A DNA stretch of 64,000 bases from Adineta vaga. Taxonomy: Eukaryota > Rotifera. The stretch lies in NCBI GenBank assembly GCA_021613535.1, contig CP075493.1, forward strand, positions 2,914,001-2,978,000. Reading direction: 5' to 3'. The notes under the pieces were generated by a model, which was not told the DNA's origin, did not search any database, and saw only the letters and a program-made list of their open reading frames with translations. Made by a program: the position numbers and the translations under genes. This document shows positions 27,196 through 36,240 of the stretch, in pieces (position 1 is the first letter of the stretch; each line of letters begins with the position of its first letter).

Positions 27196-28858
27196 TTATT
27201 TCGGTTGTAATATTGCTTTAAACTCTTCATATGACACTTTTCCATCATGATCAAGGCAATCAGCTTCACCAATCATTTCTATCACGTCATCCTAAAAATT
27301 TAAGCAATCAAATCAAAAAAGAAAAAAGATTATATAATATATTTTACTTCAGTAATATGTTCACCGAGTCTTACAAGCATATCATAAAGTTCATTTTTAT
27401 CAATAAAACCATCTTTATTCTTATCAAAAACCTATATAAAATAAAATAAAATAAAATAAAATAAAAGAATAATAAATCAATAGAAATAATCATTTACATT
27501 GAACACTTTTTCCAGTTCCATACCACTACCACCGGTTGATTTACGTCTTTGCATCATTATAAGAAATTCATCAAAATCCACGCTTCCATCACCTAAATGA
27601 TAAATTTAACGAACAATCTTATCAATGAAATTTAGTGCACAATTGAAAAGAACTTTACCATCAATATCTACTTTTGATATCACAGATGAAATGTCTTCAT
27701 GACTAGGTGAATATCCCAGTGAATTCATTAATGAATGAATTTCTGAATTCGATATACTTCCATCTCCATCTCTGTCAAGTAAAGAGAATGATTCTTCGAA
27801 TACTAAATACAAATAGTAAGAACACTGAGAATCAATAATGAATCTTCCTACCAGCAATTTGATCTTCAGAAAATCCATGTGCTTCACTCAATTCTCGTCG
27901 ACTTTTACCAGTAGTTGTCTAAAGAAGAAAAATTGAAACAATTGATTTCTTTTTTCTTCTTCTTCTTCTTCTTCTTCTTCTAAACCTACAATTAAAACAT
28001 AAGTTGTCGTACTAGTAACGGTATGTTTGTACGTTATCGTATTTTCACAATGCATCGACGAGGCTGTTATCAATCTATCAGAATTATTCGAATTTACATA
28101 TAAACTATTTTCTCCTGTTGATATTGATGTTCTGTACATACATGTACTTGTCTTAACAAGGGCAGATTGCAGACGTAGTAGAAGAGAAAAAGTACATCGA
28201 GATGGTTATTTACATAGAAGAGACCATCATTAACTGTGATAGCCAAATGTAATATCTCTGTTTTCGATTCTCTAATGTCTTCTTCGTGTGTGTGTCTGTG
28301 TGTGATGACAACACAATGTAGCGAGAAAATATTAATCTAATTCTGAAGTCTTTCCTTAACCTTTGTTTGTTATTTATGTATTTATTGAGACAGAAACTAA
28401 ATTAAGTTTGTTCGTTTAATTAAACATTTCTGTTAAGATTATTAAATGATAAAACATCAGTTAATTTATTAGTTGAGATGAAAAATTAACTAACTTAGTA
28501 CACTCGAAGTTAATTCGATGATACATCGCAATAAGAGAGTATCTTGACCTTAATAGCTAGCATATGTAGACGATAACAAGTCATCATCAATCTTATTTGT
28601 CATTTATGTCGTTCTTTTACGAATTTTTCATCCTAATCTCTCCGATAAGAAAGTTATTTTAAATAGGAAAAGCAGAAGTAACTTAACTTACAATCATCCA
28701 ATCATCAAGAATTTGAAGATTAGGTGTTAATTGATAAGGATCTTCAATCAATGGTCGACGTCGTGGACATTCAAGTGTACATGATTCGGAATGTTGATGT
28801 ACTCGATTTTCTTTCGTAGGTGTTTCAAATGATGTTCGATCATTTTCTTGTGAACATA

Positions 28859-28897
<39 letters not shown>

Positions 28898-29006
28898 GTG
28901 AACCTAATGTAAATGTTACTGTACGTGACGATCTTGTCGGAAGATTTTCATCATTAATTGCAAGATCCAATCCTTCTCTTGTCATATCTGGATTAAATGT
29001 GCACAT
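27196..29006 (-). CDS. Calmodulin-like four-EF-hand protein, copy 1
   Basis: The C-terminal 150 residues form a calmodulin-like calcium sensor. Helix FEESFSLL leads to loops DRDGDGSISNSE, DIDGDGSVDFDE and DKNKDGFIDKNE and a fourth loop CLDHDGKVSYEE in which the first calcium ligand Asp is Cys. The protein ends EEFKAILQPK (stop 27196-27198). The N-terminal exon (28692-29006) is unlike calmodulin: it holds MTREGLDLAINDEN, a poly-Ser run of 12, PTKENRVHQHSESC and RRRPLIEDPYQLTPN. Exon joints are consistent (phase 0, then 1, 1, 0, 0). An optional phase-0/phase-0 exon (28140 region, CMYRTSISTGENS...) may lie between the first exon and the EF exons. I chose Met at 29006, just after a TTTAG acceptor-like site; Met at 29045 is an alternative. 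The target is unknown. Confidence 0.85.
27425..27466 (+). repeat. (AAAAT)n microsatellite, expanded in copy 1
   Basis: A run of about six AAAAT units lies in an intron of the calmodulin-like gene. The matching intron of the second copy (near 36595) has only one or two units, so the tract changed after the duplication. Confidence 0.85.
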
Positions 29007-29404
29007 ACTAAATAAGATGAGTTTGTCATAATGACAAATGCTCATTGACTGACAATCTGAGTTTATTTGATAAGGAGAATTTCAAAATATGATAATATTG
29101 TTAACAAGAAAGACGTTAATCGAGATATTGACAATAGTCCAAATGGGTGAACTGGCGTTGTTGCTTTCTTTTATTGATTTACAGCTAAAGTATGAGTCGA
29201 CATCGAGATAGGGTAGTGAAATAAAGAATAGTATCTAAGAGAAAGAAATGTCGAAGATTTGTTCTGTCGTCTGTATTTTTGTCAATGATCTGCAAAAGAA
29301 ATTAGCTTTGTTATTGGTGCTTTTGTTTCCTTCTGATTCTCTTCGATTGCCATTAGATCTAATGGTAAGCACAAAACAATTGCTTCACAATATATGACTG
29401 TTTT

Positions 29405-30087
29405 GAGGATGTGAGTTAACAAGAGAACGACTCCTGCACCCACCCGAAGTCAAAACATATGGTGCGAGACAAAATCCAGTCCATTGTACCATACTGGCAG
29501 TAGCAATAAATTTCGTTTTATATTGTCGATATTTTTCCAATGGTTTCCTGACGCAATCTTCCACAATGAAATCTTCGACCCATTGTGGTGTATGACAAAG
29601 AAACGCATCTTTTGGTGGATTCACTAGACCTTGTATCCCAATCTATTTGATTATATTCACCGATGTTGATAATAGAAGCGAACATACTGTTGAAATCAAC
29701 GTTATTCTAGGTCGCGATATCGATACATACATTGCCATGAAGATTCTCAATTTTATCGTGCATCACTTTTATATACTCTTCGTCAGAAGCGATACAACCA
29801 ACTATTTCATGAATAATAGCGCTTGGTCGAGGATCTTGTGCATACCAATCGATATCACTCGAATAGCAATCACGTAAAGAAATCTATCCTTTCTCATCAT
29901 CAGGTAATTGTTCTTGAAGATTTTTTGCAAATCGATGTTTTGTAACTCCATGTTGAATCAATAAACGAGTCAATGGCATTTATGCACCAGTACCTTTGTC
30001 TAACCAATAGAAAATACATACTAATACATATAAAAGTGAGAGTAGAAGAATAATAGAGCAGCACCCAATTGGAATGGACGTACTCAT
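29405..30087 (-). pseudogene. Decayed gene for a membrane-anchored protein
   Basis: Reading on the minus strand from ATG 30085-30087, the frame gives MSTSIPIGCC, then a hydrophobic signal-anchor-like stretch (IILLLSLLYVLVCIFYW) and DKGTGA, then TAA. The same frame resumes with MPLTRLLIQHGVTKHRFAKN, is stopped by TAG after PDDEKG, resumes as SLRDCYSSDIDWYAQDPRPS...HEIVGCIASDEEYI, and is stopped again at about 29727. A further open part in another frame carries NPPKDAFLCHTPQWVEDF and KTKFIATASMVQWTGF. At least three stops and a frame change separate protein-like pieces, so this is a broken gene. I do not recognise the family. It abuts the right edge of duplication copy 1, which may have truncated it. 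Confidence 0.7.
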
Positions 30088-30359
30088 TTTGAAAGTTTTA
30101 ATAAAATGGTATGTTGGAAATTCTGAAGGATTTTGATAAAAATTAAATATAGGGTGCCGTCATGAATGGTATGCACATAGAATAGAAGAGAAACACATAC
30201 TCCGATATCTTGTTTGTCAATAGTTTTTTTTTCGAAGAAAATTAAAAGAACTGCGCAAATACGAATATCAGTTTAGAAAAACACCCTATTTTTCAGTAGT
30301 ACAAATACGCTCGACATTTGCTGTGTATCTATAACACATTTTATTGATCAAATTGTAAC
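30088..30359. other. Short spacer between gene relics
   Basis: AT-rich, with no recognisable gene. ATAGGGTG near 30149 and its near-complement CACCCTAT near 30284 are weakly inverted but lack a target duplication. Confidence 0.35.
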
Positions 30360-30595
30360 ATGGCATCATTCCAACCAGTCGTTATATCATCACGAGATAT
30401 CGAGTATATTGTCGAACGACTTGAAAAATAAGAACATATGGCTCGTGAAGAAGCTCTGAATTGCGTCATCGAATTGGCTCATTACTATATGGAACACTGA
30501 AACAAGCTAAAAATGGTAGTCCATCGGCTACCATTGATAAAACATGGTACAGCTCGATGCTTGAACATTATCGATTTATTTTACTCTTGAAATAA
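30360..30595 (+). pseudogene. Short broken ORF of unknown family
   Basis: A Met-initiated frame reads MASFQPVVISSRDIEYIVER, then a stop, then continues MAREEALNCVIELAHYYMEH, then another stop. A neighbouring frame continues with TLKQAKNGSPSATIDKTWYS. The pieces look protein-like and are separated by in-frame stops and a shift, which suggests a decayed gene. No family is recognised, and it could be chance. Confidence 0.4.
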
Positions 30596-30779
30596 TTTTG
30601 ATTTTCAGAAAAAAAAAATTTTTTATAAGATTGCACAATCATAAGTAAATATTCATAGGAGTAATAATATGCATGATATACCAATTTATACTTTTCTACA
30701 TCGATCTATGACTCGTGTATGCTCCATTAGTTTTCATTTTTGACGCATGTGCATGTTTTTTTCTCTCTAAAACGACACG

Positions 30780-31784
30780 ATGTCGGTTCGTATTGTTACA
30801 TACAATTTACTAGTGCCCATTTTTGCTGAAGCAATAGGAAACTATGTAGAATCTCGACCAAAATATCTCAAAACTGAATATCGATGGAAATTAATTCGAT
30901 CTCTATTGGAACAAGAGATTCATTATCATCAAAACACGATTATCTGTTTACAAGAAGTGAGCAATACCCTATTATCAACATTACAAACATTTTTCCATCA
31001 AATGAATTATAAGTTCTTTGAAAATCTATATGGTAATGAACGCAATGATTATATGGGAGTCGCTTTAGCTGTACCTGCTAATATACCTATAATATATAAA
31101 AATGAAGTCAGAATTGGAGAACATCTGCGTTTAACTATTCGATCGTTTGATAGAAGTTCCAATTCATCTGCATGGTGGGAAATTTTCAAAAATTCAATTA
31201 TGAAAAATATCAAAGATCAATCTGTTAATATATGGGAACGAGCCATGTCATTAAAAAATGTTTTGATTTGTGTGGGAATAATGATCCATAGAAGACCTTT
31301 GTTTGTGGGTACATATCATATGCCTAATCTATTCAGAGAACAAAGTATAATGATAATTCATGCCTCTGCAGCAAAAGATCTTATGTTTCAAATAGCCAGT
31401 GGTCGTCCTTTTGTTCTCGCTGGTGATTTCAATATGAAACCAACTGACAGCGTGTACCGAGCGATCACTCATCGAGACAATGTCGAAGATCGTGTCCTAC
31501 CAAGAGTTGGTAATCATGAAGTTATCTATCGATTCAATAAACAACAAGTATTACGAAGTGCCTATCGAGAGAGAAATAAAAAGGAACCAAACTATACAAA
31601 TTTTGCCACGACAGGAGAAGCATCTAACAATTTTTGTGGCACACTTGATTATATCTTTTCTGCTGGAAATCTAACTGTTCACGATGTACTACAATTACCA
31701 AGTCATCCAACTGGAAAATCATATCCTGATAGGACGCATCCGTCAGATCATTTGATGTTGGCTGCAACATTGCAGCTCGTATAA
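30780..31784 (+). CDS. Intronless endonuclease/exonuclease/phosphatase (EEP) family protein
   Basis: This single 334-codon exon encodes a DNase I-like EEP-fold metal-dependent phosphodiesterase. The order of motifs is right: RIVTYNLLVPIF (first strand, Asn), CLQEVSNTLL (metal-binding Glu), GVALAVP, VGTYHMPN (His and Asn of the active site), VLAGDFNMKPTDSVYRAI (catalytic Asp-x-Asn), GTLDYIFSAGN (Asp of the DYIF motif) and THPSDHLMLAATL (terminal SDH catalytic His). All catalytic positions are present, so the enzyme should be active. The substrate cannot be told; relatives act on RNA poly(A) tails, sphingomyelin, inositol phosphates or DNA. There is no signal peptide. It is intact and free of introns while every conserved neighbour has many, and it sits among broken genes between two duplication copies. 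That pattern fits a retroposed or horizontally acquired gene. Confidence 0.88.
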   Translation: MSVRIVTYNLLVPIFAEAIGNYVESRPKYLKTEYRWKLIRSLLEQEIHYHQNTIICLQEVSNTLLSTLQTFFHQMNYKFFENLYGNERNDYMGVALAVPANIPIIYKNEVRIGEHLRLTIRSFDRSSNSSAWWEIFKNSIMKNIKDQSVNIWERAMSLKNVLICVGIMIHRRPLFVGTYHMPNLFREQSIMIIHASAAKDLMFQIASGRPFVLAGDFNMKPTDSVYRAITHRDNVEDRVLPRVGNHEVIYRFNKQQVLRSAYRERNKKEPNYTNFATTGEASNNFCGTLDYIFSAGNLTVHDVLQLPSHPTGKSYPDRTHPSDHLMLAATLQLV

Positions 31785-32791
31785 TTATTTGCTGTAGTAC
31801 ACTTCACATATATATCATCAATATGAAAATCAAATCTTTTGCTAACAAGTGATCAGCAACATAATATCGAAGTCATCTATCTATTTATTTATTTATCTCA
31901 CTCTCTTTCTATATATATAAGAAGGAGGTTTGTTTGTCTGTCTCTTTCATTACGCATTCAGTCCCTGTAATAGCTAACACCACCAAACTGTCTATGATAC
32001 ACACGTATGTACAAAAAAACGTCGAGTCGAAGCTGGAAGACGGAAGGTGGTTGAAACTGAATCCAGTTTTGATTGACTCATTCGATCGATATGTATAACA
32101 GGGTGGCCAGATGAAAAGGTTGAAAATCAGAAAAAGTTCAGAAAAGCAATTTTTGTTAGTGTTGTTATTCAGTGATCTATTGAAATATTTTTCATTCATT
32201 TATAACTTATTTGTACAATTTCGTATCAACAGAAAAGGTGACATTACAATGAATTTCTTGCCTAGCTAATATAAAATATAAAGAGAGGACTCTGGAAGTT
32301 CAACGTTTTCACAAAACTCAAAGGTTCTTCGTGAAGAAAAGGAACTAAGCCAAACTACATGCATAATATCCTGGTAAAGAGACTCTACCGAAGCAAAAAA
32401 GTTTAAAAAAATATTAGATCGATATGCTTATTTATATTTTGTTATTGTTCGAATTTGCTCTGCCAAGTCTATTTGAGATAGAAAACGTTTGTCAAATTAT
32501 GCAAAGAGATAATTAGCATTAAATGTCGTTGGAAACTCAGAACCACCTATAGTTTCATATATATTCGATAACGATATTCTGACCATAAACGTCTCGTAAT
32601 ACTGAATATTGATACCACCTAAGAATGTGAGCAGGGAATACAAAATATATAACAGATGATTTCGTCTCTTCAATGGAATTGTAACGCGAAAACAGCTAGT
32701 AACTGGGAGAAAACGGAGAAAAATGCTTCAACTGGAATCATCGAAAAGAAGTGTGAAAATCAGAAACAGGTTTAAAATTCAGAAAGTTTTC
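31785..32791. other. Intergenic DNA between EEP gene and coiled-coil relic
   Basis: AT-rich, with a short tetranucleotide run (near 31878-31895) and a TA run near 31910. I see no gene. Confidence 0.45.
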
Positions 32792-33090
32792 TTACTTATC
32801 GGAAGATTTGGCCTCCTTGGATAGATACATTTTCCATGATTTCTTTATTTCTTCATTAATAGAATTCATTTTTTTCCGTTCCAGTTTTTGTAATGCCTAG
32901 GCAGCTTGGACATCAGTAGAAGCACCTTTTTTCAATGAATTTTCTAATCGTTGATTTTCTCCTTCGAGTAGCATTTAAGCTGTTTTTTGTTCTGATTGAA
33001 GCTTTTTAATATTTCAACATGAGTTCTGTCTCCTGTTCCAATGATTTAATTCTTTTCAGCATTGAGCTTTTGTTTTTTTTCACGCTATTC
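32792..33090 (-). pseudogene. Relic of a coiled-coil protein C-terminus
   Basis: On the minus strand, pieces read SLEQETELMLKY, stop, then in a shifted frame LLEGENQRLENSLKKGASTD, stop, ALQKLERKKMNSINEEIKKS, and finally WKMYLSKEAKSSDK followed by TAA at 32792-32794. The heptad-like, charged composition is that of a cytoplasmic coiled coil. Internal stops and a shift mark it as decayed. No family is assigned. Confidence 0.55.
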
Positions 33091-33793
33091 AATTTAGCGA
33101 TTTTGAAATTAAAATGAAAAAGGAGGAAAAACAAGAGCATCAACCAGCCAGTGAAAGCGACGACGAGTTTTGCAGCATGAGGAGTATGGAAAGGATTTTG
33201 TAGCGGAATCTATCGAAGAACGAGTGGACATGGAATGCCACATAGTACAAGTGGTTCTATCTAAGATATAGATTGTAGGATAGGATGGGGAAATAGATGA
33301 AAATTTTCAAAGACAACTTTCTCTGTATCTGTTATTTTCTGAAATGAAATTTTCAGTCTGAAAGGTTCTAGACCAACATCGGGTACGTCCGATAGTTAGC
33401 ATCTATTTTGATGATTTTGCACATTCCTTCAAAGACTGAATTTTTCTCCATAAACGACACCTCTTGAATACCTCGTATTTTTCGATCAGAAAGGGATTCA
33501 TTCTGACGCTAAAACGTTGTTATTCGTGACTAACATCTAAAAATCTCCAATAGTGTAAAGAAAAAGGAAAAAATTACTTGAAATTCTAGAATCAGTAAAA
33601 AACACAATATAAAACTCGGACTTTTTCATACAATGAATGACAACGAGAATTCTGGTTTATGGTGTTTTATTTTCATGTATACTAATTATTACAAAAAAAC
33701 AAATCGAAAAAAATCATTTAAACTTTTCATTATTTTATTATTAAGAAAAAGAAATTCGAAGTTGCCGATAAAGATGAAATAAGAAATGCTTAA
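33091..33793. other. Intergenic DNA
   Basis: AT-rich sequence with no recognisable gene, RNA or element. Confidence 0.4.
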
Positions 33794-34416
33794 CAAAAGA
33801 GTTTAAATATTTTTTATTTGCTTTATCCTGGTGAATTTCTACCATCGGAATCAAGAACAGCTGATGACTTAGGTGACCATTGTAACGACAAACTAGCTGA
33901 GTTGCTGACCGCTTCTCACGGTATAAATGTTTATTGAGCTTAGTCACACACTTAGAATGTATAACCACTCCACAATACAATGTACGCTTATATATAGAGA
34001 GAAGGAGAACGTGGAAGAGAGAGGAGAATAACGAAAAGATACGCATGCTTTGGGAGAGATAATCATATATTGATATCAACACAAGGAATGATATCTTTAT
34101 CGTTACAACCATTTGTGCATAGATTATACGAATGGTAATATGAAAATTAAGTGTGATTTTACGTACAACAACGATCAAGTCACTTTAATATTGCCCAGGT
34201 CGATCAAAACGGAGCCGTTTACAATGCGTTCTCGGGACATAAACTGTGATAAAACGGACCGTATTACTGCGCCCGCTATTACACTCAGTATACGGACCGC
34301 ATTGCTCGACATGGGTGGTAGGTATTCGTCTATGGTTTTGTACTAATAATTATTTTATTTTATTTTTAGGAAAGGGAGAAGTCGGTTGGTCATTGCATAA
34401 TAATGAAGTTGTTTAA
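33794..34416 (+). pseudogene. Unrecognised coding sequence split by a solo LTR
   Basis: Removing the LTR at 33881-34107 and one copy of its target duplication joins one open frame. Before the insertion it reads FYLLYPGEFLPSESRTADDL; after it reads LCIDYTNGNMKIKCDFTYNN, then TLILPRSIKTEPFTMRSRD and ITAPAITLSIRTALLDMGG. A plausible small intron (GTAGGT...TTTTAG, about 34318-34369) then joins KGEVGWSLHNNEVV and a stop at 34414-34416. The piece after the LTR is less AT-rich than its surroundings and looks like real protein. I do not recognise the family. No clear start is seen upstream (TAA at 33791), so it was probably already incomplete, or an upstream exon is missing. Confidence 0.5.
33876..34112 (-). 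mobile_element. Solo LTR of a retrotransposon, 5-bp target duplication
   Basis: The LTR spans 33881-34107 (227 bp). It begins TGTAACGA and ends TCGTTACA on either strand, giving perfect 8-bp inverted ends with TG..CA termini. The flanking accat (33876-33880 and 34108-34112) is a perfect 5-bp target duplication. Orientation is set by internal signals on the minus strand: a TATATATAAG box followed roughly 60 bp later by CAATAAA, the usual promoter and polyadenylation signals of an LTR. No internal retrotransposon genes remain, so the element was lost by recombination between its two LTRs. Confidence 0.9.
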
Positions 34417-35500
34417 AAATGCAATCCGACACATCGAACAAAATCAAGGTATTTATTTAAATAAAACAATTAATCTAATAAGTCTTCATTAATTTGCAGG
34501 TGGTTCGTCAGTTGAATCCTCTCTTGCTCAGTCGTGCTCATGATCATCAAATGTTCAATCTTGTCATACGCAAGTTAGTTTGACAATCAACCATATGGTC
34601 AACATCATGTTCATCCATAGATGATCACTATCATTCACGATTTGATTTTATTCATACGAGAATGTATTAATAAGAAAAGATAACTAAATAAGATCATTTT
34701 CTTTTAATCATGTTCTTTCTAAGTTATGGATAAAAGAATCGAATACACCTTCGATATATTGTTAAATGCTGGATAAAGAAAGATTATTTGCTTTGTTAGA
34801 AAAGACAAAGAAAGTTGCATTTTTTATCTAGAGAAATGAAATCTATATTATTTCTTTTTTTATCTTCATCTATTTATTGTTAATTGTTATATGGGTGCGA
34901 TAATTCATGTTGTATAGGTTCTGATCGTTCATTACTTTAGTTAGAAAGCTGTTATTGTCAATGAATGAAAGAAAAAACATTTAAACAAAGAGAATCGCAA
35001 TCTGTTCGAAAGTATTATTTTTTCTTGTATTGATCATATGAAATCGACACAAAGCTTCTTTGTCTTTTATTCTTATGTAATTAATCACGAAATTGATAAA
35101 AATCGAACAAGAATTCTGTTTAAGTGTTCGAGTATTTTCAATCTAATTATATCTACACCATTTTATAATAAATCTTGTTATTAACATTTTCGATCCGATT
35201 CAGTTTTCTTAGAAAATGTTTTCGAGATATTCATTTTCATGCATAGTTAACTTTTAATAAATGCACTTATAACCTCTCGATTATCTTCTACGGATTACTC
35301 ATCGCATTCTTCTTTGTATCATCACATAATGAATCATTTCTTCCGACAAACTAAATAAGCGTCTCAAGTTACTACGTTCTTTTTCGTGTTATAGGTAGTA
35401 CTTGTGAGATATGAGAAGGAAATTTCCAGCTCTTTCTGCCTCATTTGAATCTCTCTGCCGTTTTGTGTATAAGAGCGATAATAATTTCAAAATAATTCAC
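34417..35500. other. AT-rich intergenic DNA
   Basis: Beyond a possible further intron and exon fragment of the interrupted coding sequence (donor near 34450, acceptor near 34499), I see no gene in this stretch. Confidence 0.4.
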
Positions 35501-35731
35501 ATGTCGTTTCAAGAAACCGATATAGAAGACAGCGTCAGTTCACTCACTGAAGTGAGTTCATTAGACGACCATTTTGATGCACTGTAGCTTGGGATTGAAA
35601 GTTCCGACGAAGAAGTCATTGATAATTATATGAATTCTCAAGCTTGAAATGAAATAAAATCAGAATCCGATGAAGAAATTTTAGACGATCATGAACTCAT
35701 CGAAGAGGTAACCGCTACCTCAGAAGATAAT
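35501..35731 (+). pseudogene. Broken acidic ORF ending at a solo LTR
   Basis: From ATG 35501 the frame reads MSFQETDIEDSVSSLTEVSS and LDDHFDAL, stop, then LGIESSDEEVIDNYMNSQA, stop, then NEIKSESDEEILDDHELIEE and VTATSEDN before the LTR. Three blocks rich in Glu, Asp and Ser sit in one frame with two intervening stops. Acidic leaders of this type occur at the N-terminus of some DNA transposases such as piggyBac, but that is only a guess, since no catalytic domain follows. Confidence 0.5.
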
Positions 35732-36023
35732 TGTTAGGAAGGGAAATCTCCTCTATTCTATTTGTTATATCATGACGTCCTCATATATCTTCGTTCGTTC
35801 CACATGACGTCATACTATATGTTCATCACATGTTTTCCATCTCATTCTTACGTCATGTTCTCTCTATGTGTCATGTGCGTTCTCTAGTCTTCTGATCTTT
35901 TCATAAACCTACATAAACCCGATGTTTCTAAATAATAAGACGCTTTTGGGTACGAGCACATATCGATATAGTATTCTTCTACCGCTGTCAATCAACTAGT
36001 CGAACATCGTTACTTCACATAAT
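35728..36023 (+). mobile_element. Second solo LTR, 4-bp target duplication
   Basis: The LTR spans 35732-36019 (288 bp), begins TGTTAGGAAGGG and ends CGTTACTTCACA, with TG..CA termini. The flanking taat is duplicated at 35728-35731 and 36020-36023, a size common for Gypsy-type elements. Its sequence is unrelated to the LTR at 33881, so it is a different family. It contains a perfect TGACGTCA site at 35805-35812 and two related TGACGTCC and TACGTCAT sites nearby, arranged like a U3 enhancer. Strand is assumed from these and from AATAATAAG near 35930; orientation is less certain than for the first LTR. Confidence 0.75.
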
Positions 36024-36240
36024 GCAATCACACCCACACCTTCAATCTGCCAAAATCAATTTGCGAATCATTCATTGTTTCCAATAATGATCTTTAAGCT
36101 TTCAGCCGCGCATCTACCCATCCACATCCATCGTCCTATCATCAATCTACAATCAATTTCCGATGTGTGCAGCAATTTCGAAGAAAATGTATTTTTGACC
36201 TTTCACCCACGATCTCACCCTCAAAGAGAAGAGAGAGAGA

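Larger units (their letters stand above)
27085..29404. repeat. Segmental duplication, copy 1 (about 2.3 kb)
   Basis: The block beginning ATGAGAAGACAATTATTGCA (27085) and ending ATGACTGTTTT (29404) recurs in the same orientation at 36241-38512. By eye the copies differ at a few percent of positions, with length differences mainly in the AAAAT, GAA and GAT microsatellites. The block contains a whole calmodulin-like gene plus about 400 bp upstream. Beyond the right edge copy 1 runs into a pseudogene, while copy 2 continues into unrelated AT-rich DNA. Confidence 0.95.

Noticed and set aside
30149-30293. Weak inverted ATAGGGTG/CACCCTAT pair suggesting a small mariner-like MITE
   Set aside because: The inverted match is about 8 bases, and TA target duplications are not present at both ends.
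32099-32819. hAT-like ends CAGGGTGGCCAG and CAAGGAGGCCAA facing each other
   Set aside because: The flanks show no 8-bp duplication, and the right-hand motif lies inside the protein-like reading of the coiled-coil relic (YLSKEAKSSDK), so the match is probably chance.
33741-34178. 145-codon minus-strand ORF
   Set aside because: Most of it is the LTR sequence and antisense of the interrupted plus-strand frame. Its composition is not protein-like.
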